Assembly: GCA_964409245.1 (NCBI GenBank)
Contig: CAYPCQ010000023.1
Span: forward strand, 1-64,000
Source of the DNA: CAIMWS01 sp964409245
GTDB taxonomy: Bacteria; Verrucomicrobiota; Verrucomicrobiia; Limisphaerales; UBA1319
DNA: 64,000 nucleotides
Direction of reading: 5' to 3'
Part shown: piece by piece, positions 28,666 to 37,926 of the stretch
How positions within the stretch are numbered: the stretch's first letter is position 1
Layout of the letters: each line of letters starts with the position of its first letter
Notes under the pieces: generated by a model
Told to the model about the DNA's origin: nothing
Seen by the model: the letters and a program-made list of their open reading frames with translations, nothing else
Databases searched by the model: none
Program-made: the position numbers and the translations under genes

Positions 28666-29058
28666 CTACCGGCGCGAGAATCGCGGGTGCGGTTTTGCCT
28701 CCGCCCTAAGGTGGTTGGCGTAAAGTATCAACTCTCCCAGGGTGAAGGCCAGCATCAGGAATAGAAAAACAGGGCCAACTCGTGAGGAGGATGACTCTTG
28801 TGCCAGCAGCATCAGCAACGCACGAACCGTCTGCCAAACCAGGATTCCGGCCATCACCACCAGGGAAAATACCGGGCCATAACGGAATGGGTTTTCCATG
28901 AATCCGCAGACACCCCAAAACCACCCCAATAACCCCCCGGCGAATCCCGCCACCAGCGGGATGCCTCCGAGCTCGGGTGCCTTATTGGTGATAAAAATGC
29001 CCAATAAAGGCATCGCAATTCCATAGAGAATAAAATCCAGGGCTAACAAGGGGCTCAT
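28666..29058 (-). CDS. Small four-helix membrane protein, paralogue of the next gene
   Basis: A 130-residue integral membrane protein with about four transmembrane segments (residues 5-25, 33-52, 60-82, 95-115) and a basic C-terminus. It aligns by eye with the protein encoded at 29136-29561: a first helix ending in a GI/GA-x-PLLG-like turn, then GGLLGWFWGV matching GGILGILWGL, then a helix ending in QTV. I do not recognise a named family. The two genes are in tandem on the same strand, 77 bp apart, and may derive from a duplication. The ribosome site is weak. Function unknown. Confidence 0.75.
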   Translation of the reverse strand: MSPLLALDFILYGIAMPLLGIFITNKAPELGGIPLVAGFAGGLLGWFWGVCGFMENPFRYGPVFSLVVMAGILVWQTVRALLMLLAQESSSSRVGPVFLFLMLAFTLGELILYANHLRAEAKPHPRFSRR

Positions 29059-29135
29059 GGCTGTTTACAAGTGTCATGGGAAACGTGTGGCAAATTGCGC
29101 CGGTTTGAAAAAGACCCGGCATAAGAATGCAACCT

Positions 29136-29561
29136 TTACGGACGGGCGCTCCGCTGAATTGGGGTTGGTTGTCCGGTCCGCCCCTCCATCTTGCCAACGG
29201 TTTCCGAGGCTTGGTCACTCTGGGTGAGGAGCATCAACAAGGCGAAGGAAGCAAACATCATTATGGTTTGCAGAAAAACACTCACCAAAGCACCGGGATC
29301 GGAATAGATTTTACTGAGCCACCCGATGACTGTTTGGGAAAGGAAAACGTAAAATGCACCCCCCACGGTCGCCAATGGAAGGGCTCGCCCCTCCTTGCCC
29401 GCTCGCGCTCGCAAGCCCCAAAGGATGCCAAGAATTCCGCCGATAATGCCAGCGATCGCTGAAGCTTTTCCAAAATTGTGACTCAAGGCAAAGGCGCAAG
29501 GCCCCAACACCATGATTGCAGCTCCATAGCCGATTAAATACCAGGTCGTTTTTGCGTTCAT
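29136..29561 (-). CDS. Small four-helix membrane protein, paralogue of the previous gene
   Basis: About 141 residues when started at the second of two adjacent ATGs, giving MNAKTTWYLIGYGAAIMVL; a longer upstream frame reads like non-coding sequence. Four transmembrane segments are apparent (about 8-28, 36-56, 68-88, 100-120). It shares the glycine-rich GGILGILWGL segment and overall helix layout with the neighbour at 28666-29058. The small all-helical layout recalls TMEM14-like proteins, but the resemblance is weak. This is the first gene of the tandem pair, in DNA less GC-rich than the surroundings. Function unknown. Confidence 0.72.
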   Translation of the reverse strand: MNAKTTWYLIGYGAAIMVLGPCAFALSHNFGKASAIAGIIGGILGILWGLRARAGKEGRALPLATVGGAFYVFLSQTVIGWLSKIYSDPGALVSVFLQTIMMFASFALLMLLTQSDQASETVGKMEGRTGQPTPIQRSARP

Positions 29562-30692
29562 CATATTGTGAATGATTGGCGAGTAGCCCGAGTGTTCGAT
29601 GAACGGTTGAAATCGGATGTTTGAAGAGCGCCAAATCCCCGGCAATGCAGACAGCCAGGACTTTGCAGGGCACAGACCAAATCCGATGATTCATTGCGCA
29701 CACGGCAACTCATTTCATCGGATGGCGGCCCGACCATCCAAACTAACCTCCGGGATTCCTTGATCCCGAACCCTTATTACACTTCACCTTCGCCCGCTAT
29801 CGTGCGGTTGTCAATAATTCCGCCCACTAATTTTAAGAGGAGGCATGCTCGGCAACATTTACTGAATTTTGTAAGTGTTTTGAAATAGCGAGCAGTTTAT
29901 TTTCCAAACCAATCACTATCCATGGATTACCTGCATTTGGCTGGGAAACAACAATGCGACATGCGTAAATCAATAATAATAAAAAGTAATGGTCGATTTA
30001 TGAGTGTATTTCGACAACCGACTAAAGTAAACCTTGACTGTCTAGAGGTGTTATTCAGGCTGCTTGAATAAAGCAGAAGCCGCAGCATGGGCGTCCATTC
30101 CTTTACATCCCTCTTCGCCAGGGTGATTGCAGATGTGAACAGCATTAGCGGAAATCAGGTTATCTCCCGCTAAAACTGGACTGGTATCATGCCATGCCAT
30201 GCCATGCAATGGAACCACACTGGCGGCAGATGGAGGCCGGCAAACTTCCATTTGAACTGTGTTCGCTCCGCCTGCGTTAAGCCCTACTCCTGTGGAGTTG
30301 CATTTTGAACATTTCTGGTTTTGGTTGATTTAGGATTCGTTTGATTTGAAAAAATGTCCGCATCGCCTTTGCTCACCTCGCGGTGCGCCAAAAGAAACGG
30401 CCACCCGCGGCCGGGTATTCGTTGTGCCAAAAGGGTGTCGCCCCATGGCTCTGATTCTTGGCTCCGAAGCCAGCTAAAAGGAGCAGGGGCGGGCTGCGAG
30501 CCTCAACTCGCGCCCCCTGTGGTCGAAATCCCACGATTTGCTTCAATTTTCCTACTTCCTCAAGTTGCCAGCCCTAATTACCGGAAGAACCTGTTTTTGA
30601 ACTCCTTCACGTTGGTGATCCCCCCCCGGGCACCCGCCACCTGCACGCTGGCTCGCTCAATGGCCTGATCGTTTTTGTGCCACCAGATATTT
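29562..30692. other. Gene-free, AT-richer stretch
   Basis: More than 1.1 kb without a supported gene. The left half (29700-30350) is clearly AT-richer than its surroundings, with an ataataataaaaag run near 29970 and a short CATGC tandem. The right half (30350-30690) is GC-rich again but only gives short, low-quality frames. It may be a worn integration site or gene remnant. Confidence 0.5.
30188..30207. repeat. Pentanucleotide tandem repeat (CATGC)4
   Basis: Four exact copies of CATGC in non-coding DNA. A five-base unit can slip during replication, but no gene clearly reads through it. Confidence 0.7.
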
Positions 30693-30722
30693 TTGACAGC
30701 CGGTGGCGGGCGGTCCTATAAT
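30693..30722 (+). promoter_or_regulatory. Consensus sigma-70 promoter
   Basis: TTGACA at 30693-30698 and TATAAT at 30717-30722, both perfect, separated by 18 nt. It lies about 120 bp upstream of the Gfo/Idh/MocA gene, implying a leader of roughly 110 nt and strong basal transcription. Confidence 0.75.
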
Positions 30723-30842
30723 GTCCCGCGTGAGACCCAACAGGACATTTCAAGTGCCGCGCCTGGCTGGCGCATGGGCCGGCTGGTTACTGGCGGCGGC
30801 CGGGAATGTTCCACGCCTTCTGAATATTAACGGAGATCCATC

Positions 30843-32183
30843 ATGAAACCTGAACCATCCAAACCGTTGCTAACCCGCCGCGCTTTCATCGCCAGCGGCG
30901 CCGCCATCACCGCCGTCTCGATCGTGCCCAGGCATGTCCTGGGGGGGCCCGGACAGACTCCGCCGAGTGAAAAATTGAACATCGCGGCCGTGGGCGTGGG
31001 CGGCATGGGCACCGGCGACATCCGCAGTGTGACCTCGGAAAACGTGGTGGCCTTGTGCGATGTGGATGAGCGTTCCCTGCAGAACAACGCCAAAACCTTC
31101 CCCAAAGCCCGGCTCTTCAAGGATTTCCGAAAAATGCTCGAGGTCCAGAAGGACATCGACGGTGTGATGATCGCCACCCCGGACCACAACCATGCCATCG
31201 TGAGCATCACCGCCATGAAGCTCGGCAAACACGTCCACTGCCAGAAGCCCCTGACGCATTCGGTTTTCGAGGCGCGCGAGATGGCCCGGGTGGCCCGCGA
31301 GATGAAGGTGGCCACCCAGATGGGCAACCAGGGCCAGGCCGGCGAGCAGGCCCGCCTGATCTGCGAAACCATCTGGTCCGGCGCCATCGGCAAAGTGCGC
31401 GAAGTGCATGCCGGCTCCAACCGCTACCCGCCCATCTCCCCGCGCGGCGTCCGCCGCCCGGCCGAGACCCCGGCGGCGCCCGCCGGCCTGGATTGGGATC
31501 TGTGGCTCGGGCCGGCCCCTGAGCGCCCCTACCACCCCACGTATCACCCGTTTTCCTGGCGTGGCTGGTGGGATTTCGGCACCGGCGTGCTGGGCGATAT
31601 CGGCTGCCACCAGCTTTCCCCCATCTTCAAGGCCCTCCGCCTCGGCCACCCTGCCTGGGTGGAAGCCAGTTCCTCCAATCACCAGTGCCCGCCGGAAATC
31701 ACCCGTGAGACCGCCCCGGTTTCCTCCATTACCCGGTGGTTCTTCCCGCCGGACACCGGCCGCGACGCCGTGACCATCACCTGGTGGGACGGCGGCCTCA
31801 AACCGCCCCAGCCGGAGGAGATGGATAGCGACAGCGAGTTCGGGGAGAACGACTGGCTCCTGATCGTGGGCGATAAAGGCAAGATGTACGGCCATGTGGT
31901 CATCCCCAACGCCCGGGCCCGCGAGATCGGCCCGCCCCCGCGCGTCATCAACCGCTCGCCGGGCCATTACGTGGAATGGATCCAGGCCTGCAAAGGCGGG
32001 CCCGCCGCCGGCTCCAACTTCGTCGATCACGCCGCCCACCTGGCGGAGGTGATCCTGCTCGGGAACATCGCCATCCGCACCAAGGAAAAGCTGCTGTGGG
32101 ACGGCCCCGGCGGGCGTTTCACCAACAGCGCCGCCGCCAACCAGCTGCTCAATCCGCCTTACCGCTCCGGCTGGAGCTTGTAA
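30843..32183 (+). CDS. Tat-exported Gfo/Idh/MocA-family oxidoreductase
   Basis: A 446-residue NAD(P)-dependent sugar oxidoreductase. It begins with a twin-arginine signal (TRRAFIASGAAI) and is preceded by a GGAG ribosome site. A Rossmann fold follows (about 38-160) with VGVGGMGTGD and CDVD; the family catalytic lysine is in CQKPLTH, equivalent to the usual EKP motif. The C-terminal alpha/beta domain (about 165-420) has the FGTGVLGDIGCH motif typical of this secreted subfamily. Such proteins can oxidise or otherwise modify sugar rings using a bound cofactor. The DUF1080 gene follows on the same strand across a strong hairpin, a pairing consistent with 3-keto-sugar chemistry. The substrate is unknown. 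Confidence 0.93.
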   Translation: MKPEPSKPLLTRRAFIASGAAITAVSIVPRHVLGGPGQTPPSEKLNIAAVGVGGMGTGDIRSVTSENVVALCDVDERSLQNNAKTFPKARLFKDFRKMLEVQKDIDGVMIATPDHNHAIVSITAMKLGKHVHCQKPLTHSVFEAREMARVAREMKVATQMGNQGQAGEQARLICETIWSGAIGKVREVHAGSNRYPPISPRGVRRPAETPAAPAGLDWDLWLGPAPERPYHPTYHPFSWRGWWDFGTGVLGDIGCHQLSPIFKALRLGHPAWVEASSSNHQCPPEITRETAPVSSITRWFFPPDTGRDAVTITWWDGGLKPPQPEEMDSDSEFGENDWLLIVGDKGKMYGHVVIPNARAREIGPPPRVINRSPGHYVEWIQACKGGPAAGSNFVDHAAHLAEVILLGNIAIRTKEKLLWDGPGGRFTNSAAANQLLNPPYRSGWSL

Positions 32184-32214
32184 GCGGCCCGCATACCCGT
32201 TGGCCATCCCTTTC

Positions 32215-32248
32215 GGCGGGCGCCCACACTCACTGGCGGGCGCCCGCC
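32215..32248. repeat. Strong inverted repeat between oxidoreductase and DUF1080 genes
   Basis: GGCGGGCGCCC at 32215-32225 and GGGCGCCCGCC at 32238-32248, an 11-bp perfect stem with a 12-nt loop. There is no T-tract, so partial attenuation or mRNA stabilisation is more likely than full termination. Confidence 0.6.
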
Positions 32249-32286
32249 GCGCAACAAACCAAATCAAAAAAACCAAGCATAGTCTC

Positions 32287-33000
32287 ATGAGAAGCAACGA
32301 ATCATCCAACTCCACCCTCCGCGGGATTCTTTTGGCCGCTTTGCTGCAGGCCGTGGCATCCGCCCAGGCGGGCGAACCCAAAGTCATCGACCCCGGCCCC
32401 GCCGGCGGGCCGCCTTCCGATGCCATCGTGCTGTTTGATGGCAAGGATCTGAGCCAATGGAGCGGCGAAAAAGGGACGGAAGCCCGTTGGAAAGTGGCCG
32501 ATGGCATTGCCACCGTCAATGGGACCGGCAGCATCCTGACCAAGCAGGAATTCGGCGATGTGCAGCTCCACGTGGAATGGGCCTCCCCCTCGGAAGTCCA
32601 GGGCGAAGGCCAGGGCCGGGGCAACAGCGGCGTTTACCTCCAGGGCCGCTATGAGATCCAGGTATTGGATTCCTACCAGAACTCCACCTATCCGGATGGC
32701 CACGCCGGCTCCTTCTACGGCAACTTCGCCCCCCTGGTGAACGCCGCCCGCAAGCCCGGGCAATGGCAGGTTTACGACATCATTTTCCATGCGCCCAAGC
32801 CCTCCGCCGATGGCAAGCAGGCGCTCCCCGGCTCCTTCACCGTGCTGTGGAACGGCGTGCTCGTGCAGGATCATGTGCCGGTCAAAGGCTCCACCACCGC
32901 CGCCGCCTTCCAGGGTGCCGTGGTCAAGGGGCCGCTGGTCCTCCAGGACCACGGCAACCCGGTCCGCTACCGCAACCTCTGGATCCGGCCGTTGAACTGA
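32287..33000 (+). CDS. DUF1080 (3-keto-disaccharide hydrolase-like) protein
   Basis: A 237-residue exported protein starting at the ATG giving MRSNESSNSTLRG, with signal-like LLAALLQAVASAQA. The remainder is a single concanavalin-like DUF1080 domain with its usual landmarks: IVLFDGKDLSQWSG near the start, GNSGVYLQGRYEIQVLDS in the middle, and PVRYRNLWIRPL at the end. Members of this family have been linked to hydrolysis of 3-keto-glycosides. It follows the Gfo/Idh/MocA gene by 103 bp on the same strand and is probably co-expressed, with the oxidoreductase making a keto-sugar that this protein cleaves (inference). A longer upstream frame exists but lacks a signal peptide at its start. Confidence 0.93.
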   Translation: MRSNESSNSTLRGILLAALLQAVASAQAGEPKVIDPGPAGGPPSDAIVLFDGKDLSQWSGEKGTEARWKVADGIATVNGTGSILTKQEFGDVQLHVEWASPSEVQGEGQGRGNSGVYLQGRYEIQVLDSYQNSTYPDGHAGSFYGNFAPLVNAARKPGQWQVYDIIFHAPKPSADGKQALPGSFTVLWNGVLVQDHVPVKGSTTAAAFQGAVVKGPLVLQDHGNPVRYRNLWIRPLN

Positions 33001-33299
33001 TTGGAATTCAATAATCCGCCGGCCATTCCTGGCGGAAAAGGGGTTTCACCACCGGGGCGGATTCGCTCTGGTGGTTTTGTTTGTACGCGCTTCCAAGTGG
33101 CCATCTCCGCCGGGCGGCAGCCCCGGGGCAGGCCTTGGTAGAACCAATAACCCCAACAGGTGGGGTGCGTTCACCATGATCATACATCTGGTGGTGTTCT
33201 CAACTCCGAGCCCCCCCTCAACTAAAAAAAATTCCAGCTCCTATTGACGAATTCCGGTCTTTGAACCATCTTGTTGCGCCGACAGCCAAATCCGTTTTT

Positions 33300-36200
33300 A
33301 TGAAGAGCAAAACAAAGCCCGATCTGTGGCGTGGCGCATACTGGTGCCAGCCCAACTTTCTCATCCAATCCACGAAGCTCATGCTTCTGTCATTCCTTCT
33401 GGCCGGGAGTTGCCTGGCTTTGAAGGCTCAAACCTTCAAGGAATCCAACTGGGCCACCAACGGTTTCGCCTACCAATCCAGCGAATCCAATGGCGGCACC
33501 GCCGACCGCGCCATCGACGGCAACACGGACGGCAACTGGGCCTCCAACTCCACCACCCACAGTGGCGGAACAGCCATGGACAACGGCGATCCTTTCTGGG
33601 AATTGGATCTCCAGGCCGCCAAGCCGATCGGCCGCATCCAGGTCTGGTTCCGCACTGATTGCTGCCAGAACCGCAACGATGATTTCACGTTGATCGTGAT
33701 GTCCGCCGACCGCCAGGAGCTTTGGAAGCGGACCTATGCGGGCCGCCCGCCGGCGACGGTGGCCTTCAACCTCGCCCCGTCCGTGACGGGGCAGATCATC
33801 CGTTTCGTGCCCCAGAATCCACCCACCACCAGCGACGGCTTTTTCTCGCTGGCGGAGGTGCAGGTGATCGCTCCTTATACGGGCGCCTCCATCAGCGTGA
33901 CCCAGAACCCTACGAACGTCACCATCCTGGAGGGCCGTTTCGCCACCCTCGGCCCGGTGGCCGCCACCGTCACCGGCCCCCCGCAGGACCGGCTGACCAT
34001 CCAATGGCAGAAAAACGGCGTGGATATCCCGGGCGCCACCAGCGCCACCTATACCACACCGGTGGTCCAGGCGCTGGCGGACAACAACACAGAATACAGC
34101 GTGCGCTTCCTGTTGTCCGGCCTGGCCGTCGCTTCGGAAAAGGCCAGATTGATCGTGGATAAAGACACCGTGCCGCCGGTGGTGGAGTCCGTAAACCTGG
34201 GCAGCGGAGCCACCCTGGAGGCCACCGTCAAATTCAATGAAGTCATGGATGCCGCTTCGGCGCAGAACAGCGCCAATTATTCCTTTGGCGCGGGCGTGGC
34301 TGTGACCAAGGCGGTGCTCAGCGGCGTGCTGCTCGCCACGGGCGACAACCACCCCTATCAGCAGGTGGTTTTGAGCGTGTCCGGCCTGGCGCAAAACGTC
34401 CCTTATTCCCTGGCCGTGAGCGGCGTGAAGGATCTGGCCGGCAACGTGCTCGCCACCGCCACTTTCACGGGCCTGACCCCGTTCTTTGAGGTGAACTGGG
34501 CGCAGTCCGGCGCCGCCACCCAATCCAGCACCGCGGCGGGCGGGGATGCCTGGCATGCCATCGACGGCAAAACCGATGGCTTTTGGGACAATGGCTCCGT
34601 GACCCTCAATGCGGCGCCCGAAGATCCGGGCTGGTGGGAAGTGGATCTGGGCGCCCTCAAGCCCATCGGCCGCCTCGCCGTCTGGTTCCGCACCTTGAAC
34701 GCCGCGGAGTGCCAGGCGCTGTTCAATTCCTGCGCCGTCCGCAACGACGACTTCACCCTGAGCATCCTCGACGCGAACCGCAAGGCCGTCTGGACGCGCA
34801 CCTACCCGGGCCGCCCGCCGCTCAAGGTCGCCTATAACCTGCCCGCCGGTCTCAGCGGCCGCTATGTCCGGTTCGAGTCCCAGACTCCGCTGTCCACCAG
34901 CGACGGTTATTTCTCCCTGGCGGAAGTGCAGGCCATCGCCCCTTACACCAATGTCTCCGTGACGGTGACCAAGGATTTGAGCCCCACCAATTCCGTGGCC
35001 GAAAACCGCCGGCTTCTCCTGGGACCGGTGACCGCCACCCTTGTAGGCGCCACCAACGCCCCGGCGGATGCGCTGGTTTACCAGTGGCAGCGGAACGGCG
35101 TCGATATCGCCGGCGCCAATGCCGCCTCCTACCAGACGCCGCCGCTCGCCATGGCTGACACCGGCGCCCGCTACCGCGTCAACCTGCTGATCTCCGGCGC
35201 CGCCGTGGCCAGCACGGAAACCGTGGTGACGGTCGAGAAGGACACCGTCCCGCCCACCATCAAGAGCGTCACCGGCGGCTTGAACTACACGGAAGTCACC
35301 GTCATCTTCTCTGAATCCGTTTCCGAAACCACCGCCGGCAACGCGGCGAACTATCGTCTATCCGGCGGCCTGGCGATCTCCGAAGCGCTGGTGCTGACGC
35401 CCACTTCGGTGCGCCTCACCACCACCGCCCAAACGCCCGGCGCCAAATACACCCTCACGGTCAGCGGCATCCGGGACGTCGCCTCCGGCGGCGGGAACCT
35501 GATTGTGGCCAACAGCACCCTGGATTTCACCGCCCCGCAGACCGAGGCGAACAAGTTCGCGGTCGTCGGCAATCCGGGCAATCCCAAGGACACCGTCTGG
35601 AATACGGGGCGCGGCCAGGTGAATTACGAATACGAAATCTCCAAATACAAGGTCAGCAACGCCGAGTATGCCGCCTTCCTCAACGCCAAGGCCAAATCCG
35701 ATCCCCATACCCTTTGGGGCGGCGGCGGGGAAATCCTGCGCGACGGCGAGGATGGCAACTACACCTATACGGTGGCGGAAGGCCGGGAAAAGCGGCCCGT
35801 CCTCTACGTGGCCACGGTGGACGCCATGCGCATGGCCAATTGGCTCAGCAACGGCGCCACCCCGGACAGCGACACCGAAACCGGCACCTACACCTTCACC
35901 GGGTATGATGTCGTCAGCAAGCGGAATGCCAATGCCGACTATTTCCTGCCCAACGATGACGAGTGGTATAAAGCCGCTTATTATGATCCCACCAAGAATG
36001 GCACCGGCGGCTACTGGCAGTTCCCGCCCAAGACGGACGATCCCGCCAAGATCATCAAGGAGCTGCCCCCCGGCGGCCCCACCTCGGCCAACTACGACAA
36101 CGTGAATGCCGGCGACGGCCTCGGCACCACGGATGTGGGCGCCTACACCGCCGCCTCCAGCTATTACGGCACCTTTGACCAGGCCGGCAACACCTGGGAA

Positions 36201-37373
36201 TGGAACGAGCCGGCCGATCCCACCACCAAGGTCGCCAGCCGCCGCGGCGGCTCCCAGGCTAACGCCATCGCCCGGCTCGCCGCCGGCGTGAATGCCAACA
36301 ACGGCATCAACGATGGCGGCCAGAGCGTGAACCAGGGCTTCCGCCTGGCCCGGGCGCACCGCGTCCGTCTGGCATTGGTGACGGTGGGCAATCCGGGCAA
36401 TCCCAAGGATACCGTCTGGAACGCCGGGCGCGGCCAGGTCAATTACACCTACCAGATCGGCAAATTCAAGATCAGCAACGCCGATTACGCGGTGTTCCTC
36501 AACGCCAAAGCCCAAACCGAGACCAACACCCTCTGGGGCGGCGGCGGGGAAATCCTGCGGGAAGGCGAGGCCGGCAGCTACACCTACAGCGTTCTGGCCG
36601 GGCGCGAGAACCGGCCGGTCCTCTTTGTCGCCACCGTGGATGCCCTGCGCATGGCCAACTGGCTCAGCAACGGCGCCACCCCGGACAGCGACACCGAAAC
36701 CGGCACCTACACCTTCACCGGCTACGACGTGGTGAGCAAGCGCAACCCCGGCGCCCGCTGGGTTTTGCCCAGCGACGACGAATGGTATAAGGCCGCTTAT
36801 TACGATCCCACCAAGAACGGCGCCGGCGGCTACTGGCAGTTCCCGCCCAAGACGGATGATCCCGCCAAGATCATCAAGGAGCTGCCCCCCGGCGGTCCCA
36901 CCTCGGCCAACTATGACAACGTGAATGCCGGCGACGGCCTCGGCACCACCGATGTGGGCGCCTACACCGCTGCTTCCAGCTATTACGGCACCTTTGACCA
37001 GGCCGGCAACACCTGGGAATGGAACGAGCCAGCCGATCCCACTGCCAAGGTCGCCAGCCGCCGCGGCGGCTCCCAAGCCAACGCCATCGCCCGGCTCGCC
37101 GCCGGTGTGAATGCCAACAACGGCATCGGTGACGGCGGCCAGAGCGTCAACCAGGGCTTCCGCCTCGCGCTGGTCACTCCCAGCGCCGCGGCGCCCAAGC
37201 TGGCCATCGAACACCTCACCGCCACCACCATCCGGGTCACCTGGACCGGGGAAGGAACCTTGGAGTCCGCCTCCGCGGTCAACGGCCCGTGGAAAGCGGT
37301 CGATGGCAATCCCGCCAGCCCCTACCTGGCCAACCCCACGGGCGCCGCCAGCTATTACCGGGTGAAGCAGTAA
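33300..37373 (+). CDS. Secreted double-discoidin, double FGE-fold protein with internal duplication
   Basis: A 1357-residue exported protein, started at the ATG giving MKSKTKPDLWRG; a second ATG (MLLSFLLAGSCLALKA) might be the functional signal-peptide start. Parts: discoidin-like domain (about 47-197), Ig-like region, SbsA/Big-like domain (about 287-395), second discoidin-like domain (397-550), another Ig-like and Big-like pair (550-745), then two FGE-sulfatase-fold domains (about 755-1020 and 1027-1293) and a short tail. The FGE-fold copies come from an 819-bp in-frame tandem duplication. Both have RRGGSQANAIARL where real FGE carries its cysteines, so formylglycine activity is not expected. 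Likely surface binding or adhesion. A strong terminator follows. Confidence 0.9.
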   Translation: MKSKTKPDLWRGAYWCQPNFLIQSTKLMLLSFLLAGSCLALKAQTFKESNWATNGFAYQSSESNGGTADRAIDGNTDGNWASNSTTHSGGTAMDNGDPFWELDLQAAKPIGRIQVWFRTDCCQNRNDDFTLIVMSADRQELWKRTYAGRPPATVAFNLAPSVTGQIIRFVPQNPPTTSDGFFSLAEVQVIAPYTGASISVTQNPTNVTILEGRFATLGPVAATVTGPPQDRLTIQWQKNGVDIPGATSATYTTPVVQALADNNTEYSVRFLLSGLAVASEKARLIVDKDTVPPVVESVNLGSGATLEATVKFNEVMDAASAQNSANYSFGAGVAVTKAVLSGVLLATGDNHPYQQVVLSVSGLAQNVPYSLAVSGVKDLAGNVLATATFTGLTPFFEVNWAQSGAATQSSTAAGGDAWHAIDGKTDGFWDNGSVTLNAAPEDPGWWEVDLGALKPIGRLAVWFRTLNAAECQALFNSCAVRNDDFTLSILDANRKAVWTRTYPGRPPLKVAYNLPAGLSGRYVRFESQTPLSTSDGYFSLAEVQAIAPYTNVSVTVTKDLSPTNSVAENRRLLLGPVTATLVGATNAPADALVYQWQRNGVDIAGANAASYQTPPLAMADTGARYRVNLLISGAAVASTETVVTVEKDTVPPTIKSVTGGLNYTEVTVIFSESVSETTAGNAANYRLSGGLAISEALVLTPTSVRLTTTAQTPGAKYTLTVSGIRDVASGGGNLIVANSTLDFTAPQTEANKFAVVGNPGNPKDTVWNTGRGQVNYEYEISKYKVSNAEYAAFLNAKAKSDPHTLWGGGGEILRDGEDGNYTYTVAEGREKRPVLYVATVDAMRMANWLSNGATPDSDTETGTYTFTGYDVVSKRNANADYFLPNDDEWYKAAYYDPTKNGTGGYWQFPPKTDDPAKIIKELPPGGPTSANYDNVNAGDGLGTTDVGAYTAASSYYGTFDQAGNTWEWNEPADPTTKVASRRGGSQANAIARLAAGVNANNGINDGGQSVNQGFRLARAHRVRLALVTVGNPGNPKDTVWNAGRGQVNYTYQIGKFKISNADYAVFLNAKAQTETNTLWGGGGEILREGEAGSYTYSVLAGRENRPVLFVATVDALRMANWLSNGATPDSDTETGTYTFTGYDVVSKRNPGARWVLPSDDEWYKAAYYDPTKNGAGGYWQFPPKTDDPAKIIKELPPGGPTSANYDNVNAGDGLGTTDVGAYTAASSYYGTFDQAGNTWEWNEPADPTAKVASRRGGSQANAIARLAAGVNANNGIGDGGQSVNQGFRLALVTPSAAAPKLAIEHLTATTIRVTWTGEGTLESASAVNGPWKAVDGNPASPYLANPTGAASYYRVKQ
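35560..37197 (+). repeat. In-frame tandem duplication, two 819-bp units
   Basis: Unit 1 spans about 35560-36378 and unit 2 about 36379-37197, each 273 codons. The landmark AATCCGGGCA occurs at 35571 and 36390. The back half of each unit is nearly identical at the DNA level, while the front half differs at many codons. Confidence 0.9.
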
Positions 37374-37420
37374 TATAACTCTGGGGTGCGTGAGGCAATT
37401 CGCACCCTGAATCAGCTTGT

Positions 37421-37451
37421 GAGACCGGGCTTCGGCCCGGTCTCTTTTTTT
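37421..37451 (+). terminator. Intrinsic terminator with TTCG tetraloop
   Basis: GAGACCGGGC (37421-37430), loop TTCG, GCCCGGTCTC (37435-37444), then seven T residues. It lies about 48 bp after the stop of the discoidin/FGE-fold gene. Confidence 0.93.
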
Positions 37452-37926
37452 CGGCTGCACCGGCCGCCTTCAGGCCGCCAGCAAACGCGGCACTGACGGC
37501 GGAAGCTGGGATGGAAGTAATTGCGCCGCAGATTGTTGCGCAAACAGACCCAGCCCGCACGGCGGCGCCAATGGCCTGGACGTGGCTGGGAACTGCCCAA
37601 ATCCAGTTGCCTGGCACACCGGGCGATCCTATATTGCCTTCGGCGGGTCAAAGCGGGTGCGAAAACCACGGAGGGCGGCCTCTGCCGTTTTGCCATGCAA
37701 CCTGAAATGGAGCGATCATCAATTCCTGTTCGTAATGGGCGCCAAGGCCGGGGCTTGCCGGGCCTTTTCACCTTTGGCCCGTTCAAAAAAACCCGCCGCA
37801 GGCTGGCAGAAGGGTCGGATCGGAAAAAGGGATTGGGAATTGATGGTGAACGCCCGGCCGTTTTGGGAGTCTAAACCGAAGGTTCAAACGCAGCATAAAA
37901 TGTCAAGGTGGCCCTTCAATACTGGA
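37452..37926. other. Intergenic stretch with no supported gene
   Basis: About 475 bp between the terminator and the fucosidase-like gene. Open frames on both strands have no recognisable product. The promoter of the next gene presumably lies here, but no clear hexamer pair was seen. Confidence 0.5.

Noticed and set aside
30354..30668. A 104-codon plus-strand open frame before the oxidoreductase
   Set aside because: No ribosome site or family motif, and composition is typical of translated non-coding DNA.
35358..37460. A 700-codon minus-strand open frame with repeats
   Set aside because: Its repeats only mirror the tandem duplication of the real plus-strand gene.
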